This document shows positions 44,427 through 52,876 of a DNA stretch of 64,000 bases, piece by piece. The stretch is taken from the NCBI RefSeq assembly GCF_900114995.1, contig NZ_FOUX01000005.1:558001-622000 (forward strand). The letters run 5' to 3'. Source of the stretch: Chitinophaga sp. YR627. Its GTDB lineage: Bacteria; Bacteroidota; Bacteroidia; Chitinophagales; Chitinophagaceae. A program made the translations under genes and the position numbers. Every line of letters begins with the position of its first letter. The stretch's first letter is position 1. The notes beneath the pieces were generated by a model. That model was not told the origin of the DNA. It did no database searches and saw only the letters and a list, made by a program, of their open reading frames with translations.

Positions 44427-45209
44427 ATGGAAGCACTCAAACTTATCAGAATCAATAGTACAGGTCCACTGGTAGAAAGCTGGCAGTTTTTTCTCATCGG
44501 ACAACATCTCTATTTCGGCGAAGCCGATGGTGTGTTCTCCCGCGAAGTACAGCAGGCGACTATCACATTTCAGCAAAAGCATAACCTGCAGCCCGATGGG
44601 GTTGTAGGCAACAAAACATATGGTGTTGCCATGCAGCTGGGCTTTGATGGTATCCTGGACGACAGAGACGATAGATCAGGTCCTGATTTCCCAAAACCGC
44701 CTGCCTTTAAACCATTGGTTTCAAATGATGAAAGAGCAGCTGTATTCGGCCGTTTTTCTTTCGTTTCAGATCCTGTACCCGGTAATCCCGAAAATATCCG
44801 TATCACCGATAACTGGGCCACCGAAAATATCAAAATGGTATCGATCCCTCAGCTGATCAACATCAAAGGATCTGACAGGGTACAGTTCCACCGTAAAGCT
44901 GAAGGTCAGCTGATCAGCCTATGGAAGGACTGGGAAGACGCTGGTTTATTACCGCTGGTGCTGACCTGGGCAGGGTCATTTGTACCAAGGTTCATCAGAG
45001 GTAGCAGGAAAACACTCAGTAACCACTCATTCGGTTCCGCATTTGATATCAACGTTGCCTGGAACCCGCTGGGAGCCGTACCAGCACTCGTCGGACAGAA
45101 AGGATCTGTCCGCGAACTCGTACAGATCGCCAATAAGAATGGTTTCTACTGGGGCGGGCATTTCACCCGTAAGGACGGTATGCACTTTGAAGTGGCACAG
45201 ATCAAATAA
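44427..45209 (+). CDS. peptidoglycan-binding domain fused to M15 (VanY-type) peptidase
   Basis: 260 residues with no signal peptide. Residues about 10-72 are a PG_binding_1 three-helix domain (LVESWQFFLIGQHLYFGEADGVFSREV; QQKHNLQPDGVVGNKTYG). Residues about 125-260 are an M15 peptidase with the zinc motifs SNHSFGSAFDIN (SxHxxGxAxD) and GMHFEVA. Such proteins cut D-Ala-D-Ala or L-Ala-D-Glu bonds in peptidoglycan. Lack of a leader is the layout of phage endolysins and of contractile-system cargo, but no such genes are near. Confidence 0.85.
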   Translation: MEALKLIRINSTGPLVESWQFFLIGQHLYFGEADGVFSREVQQATITFQQKHNLQPDGVVGNKTYGVAMQLGFDGILDDRDDRSGPDFPKPPAFKPLVSNDERAAVFGRFSFVSDPVPGNPENIRITDNWATENIKMVSIPQLINIKGSDRVQFHRKAEGQLISLWKDWEDAGLLPLVLTWAGSFVPRFIRGSRKTLSNHSFGSAFDINVAWNPLGAVPALVGQKGSVRELVQIANKNGFYWGGHFTRKDGMHFEVAQIK

Positions 45210-45220
45210 TAGCATACTCA

Positions 45221-45265
45221 TATGAAAAGGGGGCCTCCTGACGTCAGGAAGGCCCTCTTTTCATA
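45221..45265 (+). terminator. long hairpin terminator
   Basis: Arms 45221-45242 and 45243-45265 (tatgaaaagggggcctcctg and near-complement) with small mismatches; ctcttttcat follows inside the 3' arm. Confidence 0.75.
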
Positions 45266-45656
45266 TAAGTATACGATCAAGGTCAGTATGGACCGTAATG
45301 CCGGAAAAAGGCTTAAAACGCCCCCTTTACTCACAGATTTACTCATGACTGACTCCTACTGTAAGCTATCAGCAGTCAGTTACCTTATCTTTATATTACT
45401 CAGCGCCTGTTCTTTCTTCTTCAGACTATACTTAGACTATACTTATGCATCGTTAGTCCTCCCAGAAAAACGCAGATTCAACGAAAGATAAGTATCATCT
45501 GACTAGCATTTTGTCCTCAAATGAGGGTAAATCTTTCCGTAAATGATATGGCCATATTCCTCCGGCTGACGAACTTACACATGACAGAATAGTATCACCC
45601 CAGATACCTCCATCCAAAGACCCGAAGTATGGACCGCACGTTAATCATTAAGCACT
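45266..45656. other. 391-bp intergenic region
   Basis: An 89-codon frame at 45222-45491 overlaps the terminator and has no credible start; its last 48 codons (from an ATG at 45345) would encode a one-helix membrane peptide, for which there is no further support. A duplicated agactatactt (45432-45453) is present. Nothing else is seen. Confidence 0.35.
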
Positions 45657-46448
45657 ATGCATATGGAATACAACAGGCTCGCTGATGTAAAGCGCTTACA
45701 GTTTATTATCCACACCCTGAAACAACATCTCCCCGAAGGCGCCACAGTATTAGACGTAGGCTGTGGTAATGGCATCATCGCCAGAGGACTTGGAGAAGAA
45801 GGCTTCCAGGTATACGGCATCGATGTGAGTCATAAGGCCATCGAAAAAGCACGTTCACTGACCCATATGCCCCATGTTACATTTGACGTCATCAGCGCAG
45901 AAGCACTTGTCGCAGATGGCAACCGCTATCATGCTGTGATCTGCAGTGAAGTACTGGAACACCTGAATCATCCGGAGAAATTACTGGATGTATTATACCA
46001 GTCACTCACAGACGATGGCGTATTGATCGTAACAGTACCTAATGGTATGGGGCCCAGAGAAGTACTCGTCACAAAGCCGGTTATTGCCCTGCAGCAAAAA
46101 GATAACTGGTTATGGAAATGTTTGCTGAAACTCAAGGCACTAATGGGGTATAAAGGCACTACTGTACAATCAGATGCCGACAATCTCACACATGTGCAGT
46201 TTTTCAGTAAACAATCACTGGAAAATCTGGCCGGGAAAACACGGTTTAAAATTGTGCGTTTCGGCAAAACGAACTTTATTGATGATGTTTTTCCATTTTC
46301 TTTTTTCACAAAAAAGATCAGAATTCTTCAAAAATGGGACGGCGCTCTCGCCGAAGTACTTCCATATCAACTCACTGGAAGTTTTGTCACCGTATGGACG
46401 AAAAATCTGCCTGTCGGACTAGCCGTCCTGATAGCAGAAAAAAGCTGA
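45657..46448 (+). CDS. class I SAM-dependent methyltransferase
   Basis: 263 residues. Motif I VLDVGCGNG (31-39), motif II YGIDVSHKAIEKA, and the post-II VICSEVLEHLNHPEKLL are those of UbiG/Methyltransf_11-type enzymes. The C-terminal part (LWKCLLKLKALMGYKG ... LTHVQFFSKQSLENL) is like methyltransferases of surface glycan or lipid modification. Substrate unknown. It is 74 bp upstream of the T9SS type B protein on the same strand, perhaps by chance. Confidence 0.88.
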   Translation: MHMEYNRLADVKRLQFIIHTLKQHLPEGATVLDVGCGNGIIARGLGEEGFQVYGIDVSHKAIEKARSLTHMPHVTFDVISAEALVADGNRYHAVICSEVLEHLNHPEKLLDVLYQSLTDDGVLIVTVPNGMGPREVLVTKPVIALQQKDNWLWKCLLKLKALMGYKGTTVQSDADNLTHVQFFSKQSLENLAGKTRFKIVRFGKTNFIDDVFPFSFFTKKIRILQKWDGALAEVLPYQLTGSFVTVWTKNLPVGLAVLIAEKS

Positions 46449-46522
46449 TCCAGCTGGCATTTTGAGGTACATTGTCATGGTTTTTATGTAAATTTGTATT
46501 ACCTATACCCGTAATATAATCT

Positions 46523-48130
46523 ATGAAAACCTTCAGTGTACTATTCAACATACTGAAAACCATCTCCGTATCTTTATTGATCATGCTACCATTTACAGCG
46601 GGGTCACAATCGATGCCGATTTATTTGCAGAATCCATCATTCGAAGGACAACCAACAATGAATGGAATACCAGCACCCTGGTACCAACGTTCTGTAAATC
46701 TGATAGCATACACATTGCCGCTTGGCTCGAACAATGAGATCGCACCTTCAGATGGTAAGACATATGCTGCATTACTTGCAGCATCCGAGAATAATACATC
46801 TGCCGGTCATGCTGTATGGACTTCTATCGGACAACAATTATCTCATCCCATCGAAGCAGGCAAAGCCTATCTCATATCTTTTGATATGGCATTGATGCCT
46901 GAAGATGATAAGAGTGATCAGACAGCTGCCACCTCTACTGCACTGGCTATACTGGGCTCCGGTTCTGAACAGGATATAGGAGAACGCATCTGGTACTCAG
47001 GTGTTTACTACGATAGAAAATGGGGAAGGATTACAGCTGTACTGAAACCGAAAAAGACATACGCACATCTTCGCTTTGAACCTTACGTAACTGACTATGA
47101 CGACACCTGTTATGTCGTAACATTCCTGGATAATATCTCCATGATCGAAGAAACACTCAACTTCGATACATATGCAGAAAACACCTGTTATGGTCACAGC
47201 CAGGGAAAGGTATCAGTGGTGATGCACACCATGGATAAGGACAACTATGTATTTCGCTGGACACCGGGAGGTTACACCACACCGGAAGTCTCTCAACTGC
47301 CAGCAGGTAAATACACAGTCACTGTCACCAACACAACTAAAGGTAATTCCAGGTCAGAAACCGTAGAGGTAAAACAATGGGATATCAATATCAATCCGCT
47401 TGTAACACCGATCAGCTGTAACGGAGAAGCGGATGCCGCCATCAATGCAAATGTAAGTGGCAGTAAAGCGCCCTATAAATATGCTTTGATCAACCAGTTT
47501 CCTGAACAGGATTCTGCGATATTCAGTAACCTGCGTGCCAATTATTATACATTACAGGTAACGGACAGTATGGGTTGCAGTAAGATGCAGAGTATCAATA
47601 TTCCCAATCCGCTGCTACTCCAGATAAAAGAAGCAACTACCAGACCTCTTTCCTGTAGCAGCGTAAGAGATGGTCAGATCATTCTCACCATGAGTGGTGG
47701 TACTGCGCCTTATCATTACAGTATTTCTGATACGGCTACGCAACTGGAAAACCGCTTCCGTCAGTTAGATGCAGGTGGCTATCACTACAAAGTTGCTGAC
47801 GATCACAATTGTACCGTGGAAGGCAACATTACCGTAGAAAGAGGCATGAATGACTGTGCAGTATATATGCCTTCCGCATTTAGTCCAAATGGCGACGGTA
47901 AGAATGATCTGTTCAAAGCACGTGTACAGGACGATGTCACCGACTTCCGCCTGAGTATCTTCGGCAGATGGGGACAACTCGTATACGAGAGCAGTGATCC
48001 GGAAGCAGGCTGGAATGGTAAGATGCGCGGCGCCGATCTGCCATCAGGCACCTATATCTGGAGTGTCATCTACACAGATAGTAAGAAGCAACCGATGAAA
48101 CAACAAGGTACTGTAACAATGTTTAAATAA
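46523..48130 (+). CDS. T9SS type B secreted protein with SprB repeats
   Basis: 535 residues. Signal peptide to about residue 28. Residues about 30-215 form a jelly-roll domain (NPSFEGQPTMNGIPAPWYQ opening, as in DUF642/CBM-like modules). Residues about 215-445 hold SprB-type repeats (CYGHSQGKVSVVM, ISCNGEADAAINANVSGSKAPY, LSCSSVRDGQIILTMSGGTAPY). The end, PSAFSPNGDGKNDLF through GTYIWSVIYTDSKKQP, is the gliding motility-associated type B sorting domain. It is exported by the type IX system and displayed or released; an adhesin role is likely. Confidence 0.9.
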   Translation: MKTFSVLFNILKTISVSLLIMLPFTAGSQSMPIYLQNPSFEGQPTMNGIPAPWYQRSVNLIAYTLPLGSNNEIAPSDGKTYAALLAASENNTSAGHAVWTSIGQQLSHPIEAGKAYLISFDMALMPEDDKSDQTAATSTALAILGSGSEQDIGERIWYSGVYYDRKWGRITAVLKPKKTYAHLRFEPYVTDYDDTCYVVTFLDNISMIEETLNFDTYAENTCYGHSQGKVSVVMHTMDKDNYVFRWTPGGYTTPEVSQLPAGKYTVTVTNTTKGNSRSETVEVKQWDININPLVTPISCNGEADAAINANVSGSKAPYKYALINQFPEQDSAIFSNLRANYYTLQVTDSMGCSKMQSINIPNPLLLQIKEATTRPLSCSSVRDGQIILTMSGGTAPYHYSISDTATQLENRFRQLDAGGYHYKVADDHNCTVEGNITVERGMNDCAVYMPSAFSPNGDGKNDLFKARVQDDVTDFRLSIFGRWGQLVYESSDPEAGWNGKMRGADLPSGTYIWSVIYTDSKKQPMKQQGTVTMFK

Positions 48131-48137
48131 AATAGCA

Positions 48138-48165
48138 GGGGCTGATCTAAGATCAGCCCCGTTCA
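48138..48165. terminator. hairpin terminator
   Basis: Arms 48138-48147 (ggggctgatc) and 48151-48160 with a 3-nt loop; convergent position between stops at 48130 and 48206. Confidence 0.8.
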
Positions 48166-48205
48166 TTTACAGCCCTTCCGCAGAAGGTGTTTTAATGCCA
48201 GTCTG

Positions 48206-48376
48206 TCAATAAAGCCCCTTTATAAAAAGATATTCCTTCTCCTCCCTGATACGTACCCTTGTAATCGCCGCATCCTTTCGTAACAGCAATGTCCTGGAAT
48301 AGATAAATACAAGCTGCCGTGCAATCACTGCCACCAGTAAAATACCCGCTATCACAAATAAAGTAGTTGTCATCAT
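48206..48376 (-). CDS. 56-residue single-pass membrane protein, last gene of the bd-like/cyt c operon
   Basis: Read on the minus strand from the ATG at 48376: one N-terminal hydrophobic helix (LFVIAGILLVAVIA, residues 6-19) and a basic C-terminal half (RTLLLRKDAAITRVRIREEK). It starts 12 bp after the stop of the cytochrome c-containing gene with an A/G-rich ribosome site (aaaacgga). Size and place recall the small accessory subunits of bd oxidases (CydX/CydS type), though no sequence match is claimed. Too short for usual ORF cut-offs and easily missed. Confidence 0.65.
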   Translation of the reverse strand: MMTTTLFVIAGILLVAVIARQLVFIYSRTLLLRKDAAITRVRIREEKEYLFIKGLY

Positions 48377-48388
48377 TTCCGTTTTAAA

Positions 48389-49741
48389 TCACTTTACAGA
48401 TAATATATACTTCGCCAGTTCATGCAGGTCATCTTCCGAAAGCCTGTCGCCAAAAGCCGGCATCTGCGGATAATCCGGACGTTTCTTCCCTGGCTTCCTG
48501 ATCCACTCTTTCAACTGATCAGCCTTTCCCCTGTAGATCTCCACCATCTCCAGGATGGGTGGTCCGACTAACTTCGCATCCTTCTGATGACACGCACTGC
48601 AATTCATCTTAAATAAGGCTGCCCCCTTTGCCACATCCCCTAATGAGGTATCGATTTCCAGTGCTATGCTTTCTTCCTGCGGATGTGCACGGGCCTCCGC
48701 AGACAATCGCCTGAACTCTTCCGTTTTTGCCGCCATCAGCTGCTGATGTGGCGCTAATGCATTCGCCCTGTATATCTGTCGGCCACTTCCCATAAACAGT
48801 ACAGTGATACTTAAAGCGAGTACGACCTTACCAAAGTGTTGGTCAATCCTTTCCTCCGGACCATTAATCGCTTTCCAGATCCATATCATAGCAGGAATGG
48901 CAATCACAGCACCCGCCCCTATCACAGCGATCAGGTTCCAGCCAAGCCCTTTTGAGGGCAGGGTAAACAGGACAACAGGCCCTATCAGGAACTGTGCACC
49001 CGAAGCCGCAAGCGTCAGTGAATAAGCTTTCTTTTTAATAGCGTACCTGGTAAGATGTGTATAATAGCTTTCAAAGGGATAGTTTTTCCGGCCGGTATAC
49101 CAGAAGATAAATAAGCCGGTAACTCCTAGTGATGCACAGATAAAATGTAAATAGCGGGGAAACACATTCGGTAGCACCAACGCACTTAAAAAGCCACTGA
49201 TAGTCCCCCACTTTTCAGGAAACAGCATCAGGTTAATATTCACCAGAAAGATCAATGGTATAAAAAGAAAGATCAGCACCGCTGCCCCAATGATCGCAAT
49301 ATGTAAGGGTTTATTATCTGCTAATTTATGCCAGCTGTACTTATGCAGATAAGTCAGCAGAAATGCGATCGTGACCAGCGGAATAACCGATATCCACATC
49401 AATCCCGTCAGGGCATTCGCAGAATAAAAATAAACGCTGTAAAGGGTGTTAATACTTAACAGAGGCGCTACACCCAATACAACAGCCAGGCTTTTATTCA
49501 CCGTGATCGTCTTTGCTGTTTCATAGGCGAATTTGTCATAGTCCTTATCTTTCAGTCCCTTGATTTCAGCCCATAAGGTCAGTAAGGAACCACCCAGCAT
49601 CAGATTCACAAAAACAATATGCGCAAGAAAAGAAATGACCAGGATCGTTACCAGCAACCACTGTGGTAATGGTAGATCCAACGGGATATCTTTAGGCACG
49701 GGTGTCGTCGCCAGCAATACATGTAACATACTAAAGTTCAA
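48389..49741 (-). CDS. polytopic membrane protein with C-terminal cytochrome c domain, second CydA-like half
   Basis: 450 residues. About eight membrane helices fill residues 25-330. The first helix pair (SFLAHIVFVNLMLGGSLLT) resembles the CydA first helix, which supplies a heme ligand His (here His41); His199 in RYLHF is another candidate. Residues about 365-450 are a mono-heme cytochrome c with CSACH (381-385) and a Met ligand in QMPAF (Met428). It follows the CydA-like/cyt c gene by 25 bp. The two proteins look like a heterodimer in which each half brings its own cytochrome c. Confidence 0.7.
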   Translation of the reverse strand: MNFSMLHVLLATTPVPKDIPLDLPLPQWLLVTILVISFLAHIVFVNLMLGGSLLTLWAEIKGLKDKDYDKFAYETAKTITVNKSLAVVLGVAPLLSINTLYSVYFYSANALTGLMWISVIPLVTIAFLLTYLHKYSWHKLADNKPLHIAIIGAAVLIFLFIPLIFLVNINLMLFPEKWGTISGFLSALVLPNVFPRYLHFICASLGVTGLFIFWYTGRKNYPFESYYTHLTRYAIKKKAYSLTLAASGAQFLIGPVVLFTLPSKGLGWNLIAVIGAGAVIAIPAMIWIWKAINGPEERIDQHFGKVVLALSITVLFMGSGRQIYRANALAPHQQLMAAKTEEFRRLSAEARAHPQEESIALEIDTSLGDVAKGAALFKMNCSACHQKDAKLVGPPILEMVEIYRGKADQLKEWIRKPGKKRPDYPQMPAFGDRLSEDDLHELAKYILSVK

Positions 49742-49766
49742 TTTGAAATAATATTATTGTAAGCAA

Positions 49767-51266
49767 TCAGTTAACAGATGTGGTGTCGTTCTCTACAAGC
49801 CGGGCGGCCTTTTCCTGTTGCTGCTTTTCTAATAAAAGTCTGGCCGAATTAACATCATTCATACTATTGACAATAACCCCTTCCGTCTGTGCTCCTTCCA
49901 GTACCTCTCCTGTCTGCTGCACATATTTGATATAGGCAACCAGCGCATGGAGTTCATCACGATTACCTGGAAACGGAGGCATATAAGTACGGGCATTGTG
50001 CATATTCGGAATGTATCCCGCCATAGAATTTTCATCCAGCGGTTTACCAAAACCATACATCCGCTCAAAAACATACACAATAGAATTCACGCCCTGGGTG
50101 GTATGACAGCGGCTACAGGACAACATGAATACATTTCTGCCCGCTGCTATTTTATTTTCTGCTGTCACTGTCGGCGTACTGGTATAGGTGGCATATTTAA
50201 GAATACCATCTCTTTTATACAGCGGATAATCCTCTTCTTTTAAAAGATTACTGTACATATATCCACCAATGACATAAGGCTTTCTGATAAACTCCCTTAC
50301 CCGCTCAAATATGCCCAGAAATCCGAATACCGTCAGACAACAAAAAAGCGCAAAAGGAAATCTCACCAGGGAGGATTTAACTAAACCGGTAACAGATAAT
50401 AACACAACAAGCAGCATAGCGCCGCCTATCACATAACGAAGCAGATCATAATACTGGGAGAAGTCCATTGTTCCCACTGCCGTACTCATATTGGCAGTCA
50501 TTACGGCTGGCATTACACCATAATAGTAAACAGCGCCGGCAAGTGATAATGGCGCCCAGCAGAGGATCCAGACAGACGCAGACCGGATTGCGTTCTTCCG
50601 CAGCAAGGCACCTCTCTCCGTAAATAATGTGATCAGCATTAATCCGAACACACCCCCAACTACCATAGCAGTCGGCGTACGGAAAAGCAGCTGTGGAATA
50701 TAAATAGGATTGGTAAATCCGTTCAACAGACTATGATGTGTATTCCAGTTCCCCGGATCCATCATAAACCCTAAAATAGACACAATAATAGCCATTGTGA
50801 TCCATGAGAAAATAGACAGGAACCAGCCAAAGCGGATGTGACGCAGTTTTGATGCGAGAGATTTGTTGGCATTCTCCCACGTGAGGAAATAGATCATTAT
50901 CAACACCACCTCTGTTACAAATACCATCCACTCTGCAAACCAGGCCCAGTAAAATACACGTATCAGACTACCTATTGAAGCCGGACTTACCAATGCCACC
51001 GAAAACCAGATCCCTACACCTGTCATGGCGCCCAACGTAGTGGTGATGATAAAGCCGACCTTCATCATTTTCCACGCCAGTTGATCCCATGACAGATCAG
51101 TGATCTCCATGGCAGGACTGTTCTTTACTCCCTTCTGTTCCATCCAGGTAACAAGTGGTATAAATCCTACAGCCAGTCCGTGATTAATAATTACATGTAT
51201 AATAGCGATCATCGCTATCAGAAAACGATCATTCAACCAGTCAAGGTGAAATAATGGAAAATCCAT
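49767..51266 (-). CDS. bd-superfamily (CydA-like) membrane protein fused to cytochrome c
   Basis: 499 residues. Nine or so helices. The core pattern is CydA-like: IHVIINHGLAVGFIPLVTWME in helix 1 (His24, His29), then ITTTLGAMTGVGIWFS and WAWFAEWMVFVTEVVL (Glu112, Glu119), then FGWFLSIFSWITMAIIV. The long periplasmic quinol-binding Q-loop of canonical CydA is absent. Residues about 365-450 carry CSRCH (384-388) and Met429 in ARTYMPPF, a cytochrome c domain. Known from superfamily surveys: some bd-type clades lack the quinol site and have c-type heme. Electron donor is inferred to be a c-type carrier. Confidence 0.75.
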   Translation of the reverse strand: MDFPLFHLDWLNDRFLIAMIAIIHVIINHGLAVGFIPLVTWMEQKGVKNSPAMEITDLSWDQLAWKMMKVGFIITTTLGAMTGVGIWFSVALVSPASIGSLIRVFYWAWFAEWMVFVTEVVLIMIYFLTWENANKSLASKLRHIRFGWFLSIFSWITMAIIVSILGFMMDPGNWNTHHSLLNGFTNPIYIPQLLFRTPTAMVVGGVFGLMLITLFTERGALLRKNAIRSASVWILCWAPLSLAGAVYYYGVMPAVMTANMSTAVGTMDFSQYYDLLRYVIGGAMLLVVLLSVTGLVKSSLVRFPFALFCCLTVFGFLGIFERVREFIRKPYVIGGYMYSNLLKEEDYPLYKRDGILKYATYTSTPTVTAENKIAAGRNVFMLSCSRCHTTQGVNSIVYVFERMYGFGKPLDENSMAGYIPNMHNARTYMPPFPGNRDELHALVAYIKYVQQTGEVLEGAQTEGVIVNSMNDVNSARLLLEKQQQEKAARLVENDTTSVN

Positions 51267-51338
51267 GCTATATTGACTTTTAGACTACAAAGGTCGCAAT
51301 AAGCAAGGGCTGGTTCGTTACGATGAAACGGACAACTC

Positions 51339-51524
51339 TTACAACTTTTGAAACTGTTCATTGTGCGAATCAATCCTGATATTTACATTTTCAACACTCA
51401 CTCTTCCACTTACAATCATTCTTATAAGAAAAAAGACCAATAGCACTGCGAAAAGAAATAATGCTGTACGATTGATGAAATGAACATATCGTGCAAGCGG
51501 CATTTTAGATTCAATATTTTTCAT
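51339..51524 (-). CDS. 61-residue single-pass membrane protein
   Basis: One hydrophobic helix (TALFLFAVLLVFFLIRMIV, residues 20-38) with a polar C-terminal tail. Its ATG lies inside the last codons of the AraC gene (14-bp overlap in another frame), so its translation is coupled to the regulator. It precedes the CydA-like gene by 72 bp. It could be an accessory subunit of the oxidase or an anti-regulator. Confidence 0.65.
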   Translation of the reverse strand: MKNIESKMPLARYVHFINRTALFLFAVLLVFFLIRMIVSGRVSVENVNIRIDSHNEQFQKL

Positions 51525-52392
51525 GTTTGCTTAGTTTGATTTTGCGAAAATTCTCCGGCGTCACACCGGTCTCCTTTTTATAAAATGTATTAAAATAAGA
51601 AGCACTCTCAAATCCGATCTCATACGCGATCTCAGCGACCGACAACTGTGTATGATGTAATAAGCGCTGTGCTTCTTTGATGGTCCGTGCCCTTATCAGA
51701 TTACCACTGGTCGTATGGCAATACTCATGGCAAAGCTTATTCAGATAATTAGTGGTAATATGCAACTGCTCAGAATAGAAGGAAGGGTTTCTGTGAACCA
51801 CAAAATATTGCTCTACCAGTTGCTCAAACCGGATCATCTTTGCATGTTTGATACTCTTCTCTTCCTTACCCGACAAGCGATAGAAACTACGATCCAGCTG
51901 ATGTAATAAAATGTTCAGGAAGGACCGTAACAGGTCCTCGCTGCTTTCCATCTCAGCAGTAAACTCATCTATGACCTGGTTAAGAAAATAATCCCATGTC
52001 CCGGCCTTTTCAGCACTGACCCTGAAAACAGAAGCCGTACGTTGTACAAGAAACTGAAAACGGTATAGTACATTATTGTTGTAGCGCAATGAGAAAAAGC
52101 TGTCATTGAAACAAACGACGTATCCGGCAGCCTGACTGACAATCCGCATACTGAATACGGCATTCGGTCTGACGCAAACCACCTTCGGTCCATCCAGTAA
52201 GATCCTCTCATTATCGATAGTCAGCTCTCCCACCGCCTTCCAGATATATATAAGCATATAATAGGACGGTCTGTGCGGACACTCTATAAACGGATAGTGC
52301 TCTACCACAGAAGAGAGCGTGCCTATCCAGAAATCGCTGATATGTGCATTAAAAACACTGAGAGGGTAAACTGAAATAGTTTCCCTTTTCAT
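51511..52392 (-). CDS. AraC-family regulator embedded in the bd-like operon
   Basis: 293 residues. A cupin-type N-terminal half (HRPSYYMLIYIWKAVGELTID ... SLRYNNNVLYRFQF) and a C-terminal AraC double HTH (FYSEQLHITTNYLNKLCHEYCH; VAEIAYEIGFESASYFNTFYKK). Its end overlaps the 61-residue membrane protein gene. It lies 111 bp after the Cys-rich protein gene. Inside the cluster, it probably regulates the oxidase genes, and the gap of 111 bp may hold the operon promoter it acts on. Confidence 0.88.
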   Translation of the reverse strand: MKRETISVYPLSVFNAHISDFWIGTLSSVVEHYPFIECPHRPSYYMLIYIWKAVGELTIDNERILLDGPKVVCVRPNAVFSMRIVSQAAGYVVCFNDSFFSLRYNNNVLYRFQFLVQRTASVFRVSAEKAGTWDYFLNQVIDEFTAEMESSEDLLRSFLNILLHQLDRSFYRLSGKEEKSIKHAKMIRFEQLVEQYFVVHRNPSFYSEQLHITTNYLNKLCHEYCHTTSGNLIRARTIKEAQRLLHHTQLSVAEIAYEIGFESASYFNTFYKKETGVTPENFRKIKLSKHEKY

Positions 52393-52503
52393 AAAACAAC
52401 TGATACTGATGATGAAGAAAATGAGATTTCAACTGAAGCCACCGGCAACAGTCTTACATACCCGGTCACACAGGAAGCATCGGGCACAACGGATAGTTAT
52501 ATA

Positions 52504-52869
52504 TCAGCTAATGGGAGGACGGAGAATAGATCCTGCGACACCCGTCAATAACGCAGTATCAGTTACAGGAAAATAGCATGGTTTTGCAATAGTGGGGCAA
52601 AGGAACAATTCAATGGCAATATCGTTCATACAGAGCGTAACAACAGAGGGCTTCAACTCTACCTCTTTCTTCTCTCTTTCCTGTTCTTTATTCAGCTGCT
52701 TTTGCAGGAAACAGGCGCCTCTGCAAACAGGTATAAGATCAAATCTGTTAATACAAAGATTCTTCGCAATAAAGTTACGTTGGAGATGAAATAAGCCTAT
52801 CAGCCAGACGTTTGCCGACGTCTGCACAAATAGTACCAAAATGAGCAATATGACTGCTGGCTTTTTCAA
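52504..52869 (-). CDS. small Cys-rich exported protein beside the SCO gene
   Basis: 121 residues. N-terminal hydrophobic signal helix (AVILLILVLFVQTSANV). Six Cys after it at 39, 49, 53, 80, 91 and 98, including KNLCINRFD and CRGACFLQKQLNK. Similar short proteins with a KNLCxNRFD and CxGxC pattern occur near copper or SCO genes in other Bacteroidota; I cannot name the family. It starts 7 bp after the SCO gene stop, so the pair is coupled, perhaps in copper or heme-c maturation. Confidence 0.6.
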   Translation of the reverse strand: MKKPAVILLILVLFVQTSANVWLIGLFHLQRNFIAKNLCINRFDLIPVCRGACFLQKQLNKEQEREKKEVELKPSVVTLCMNDIAIELFLCPTIAKPCYFPVTDTALLTGVAGSILRPPIS

Positions 52870-52876
52870 ATGTCGC

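Noticed and set aside
45222..45491. 89-codon ORF after the M15 peptidase
   Set aside because: Starts inside a terminator hairpin; only its last part looks like a membrane helix and there is no supporting context.
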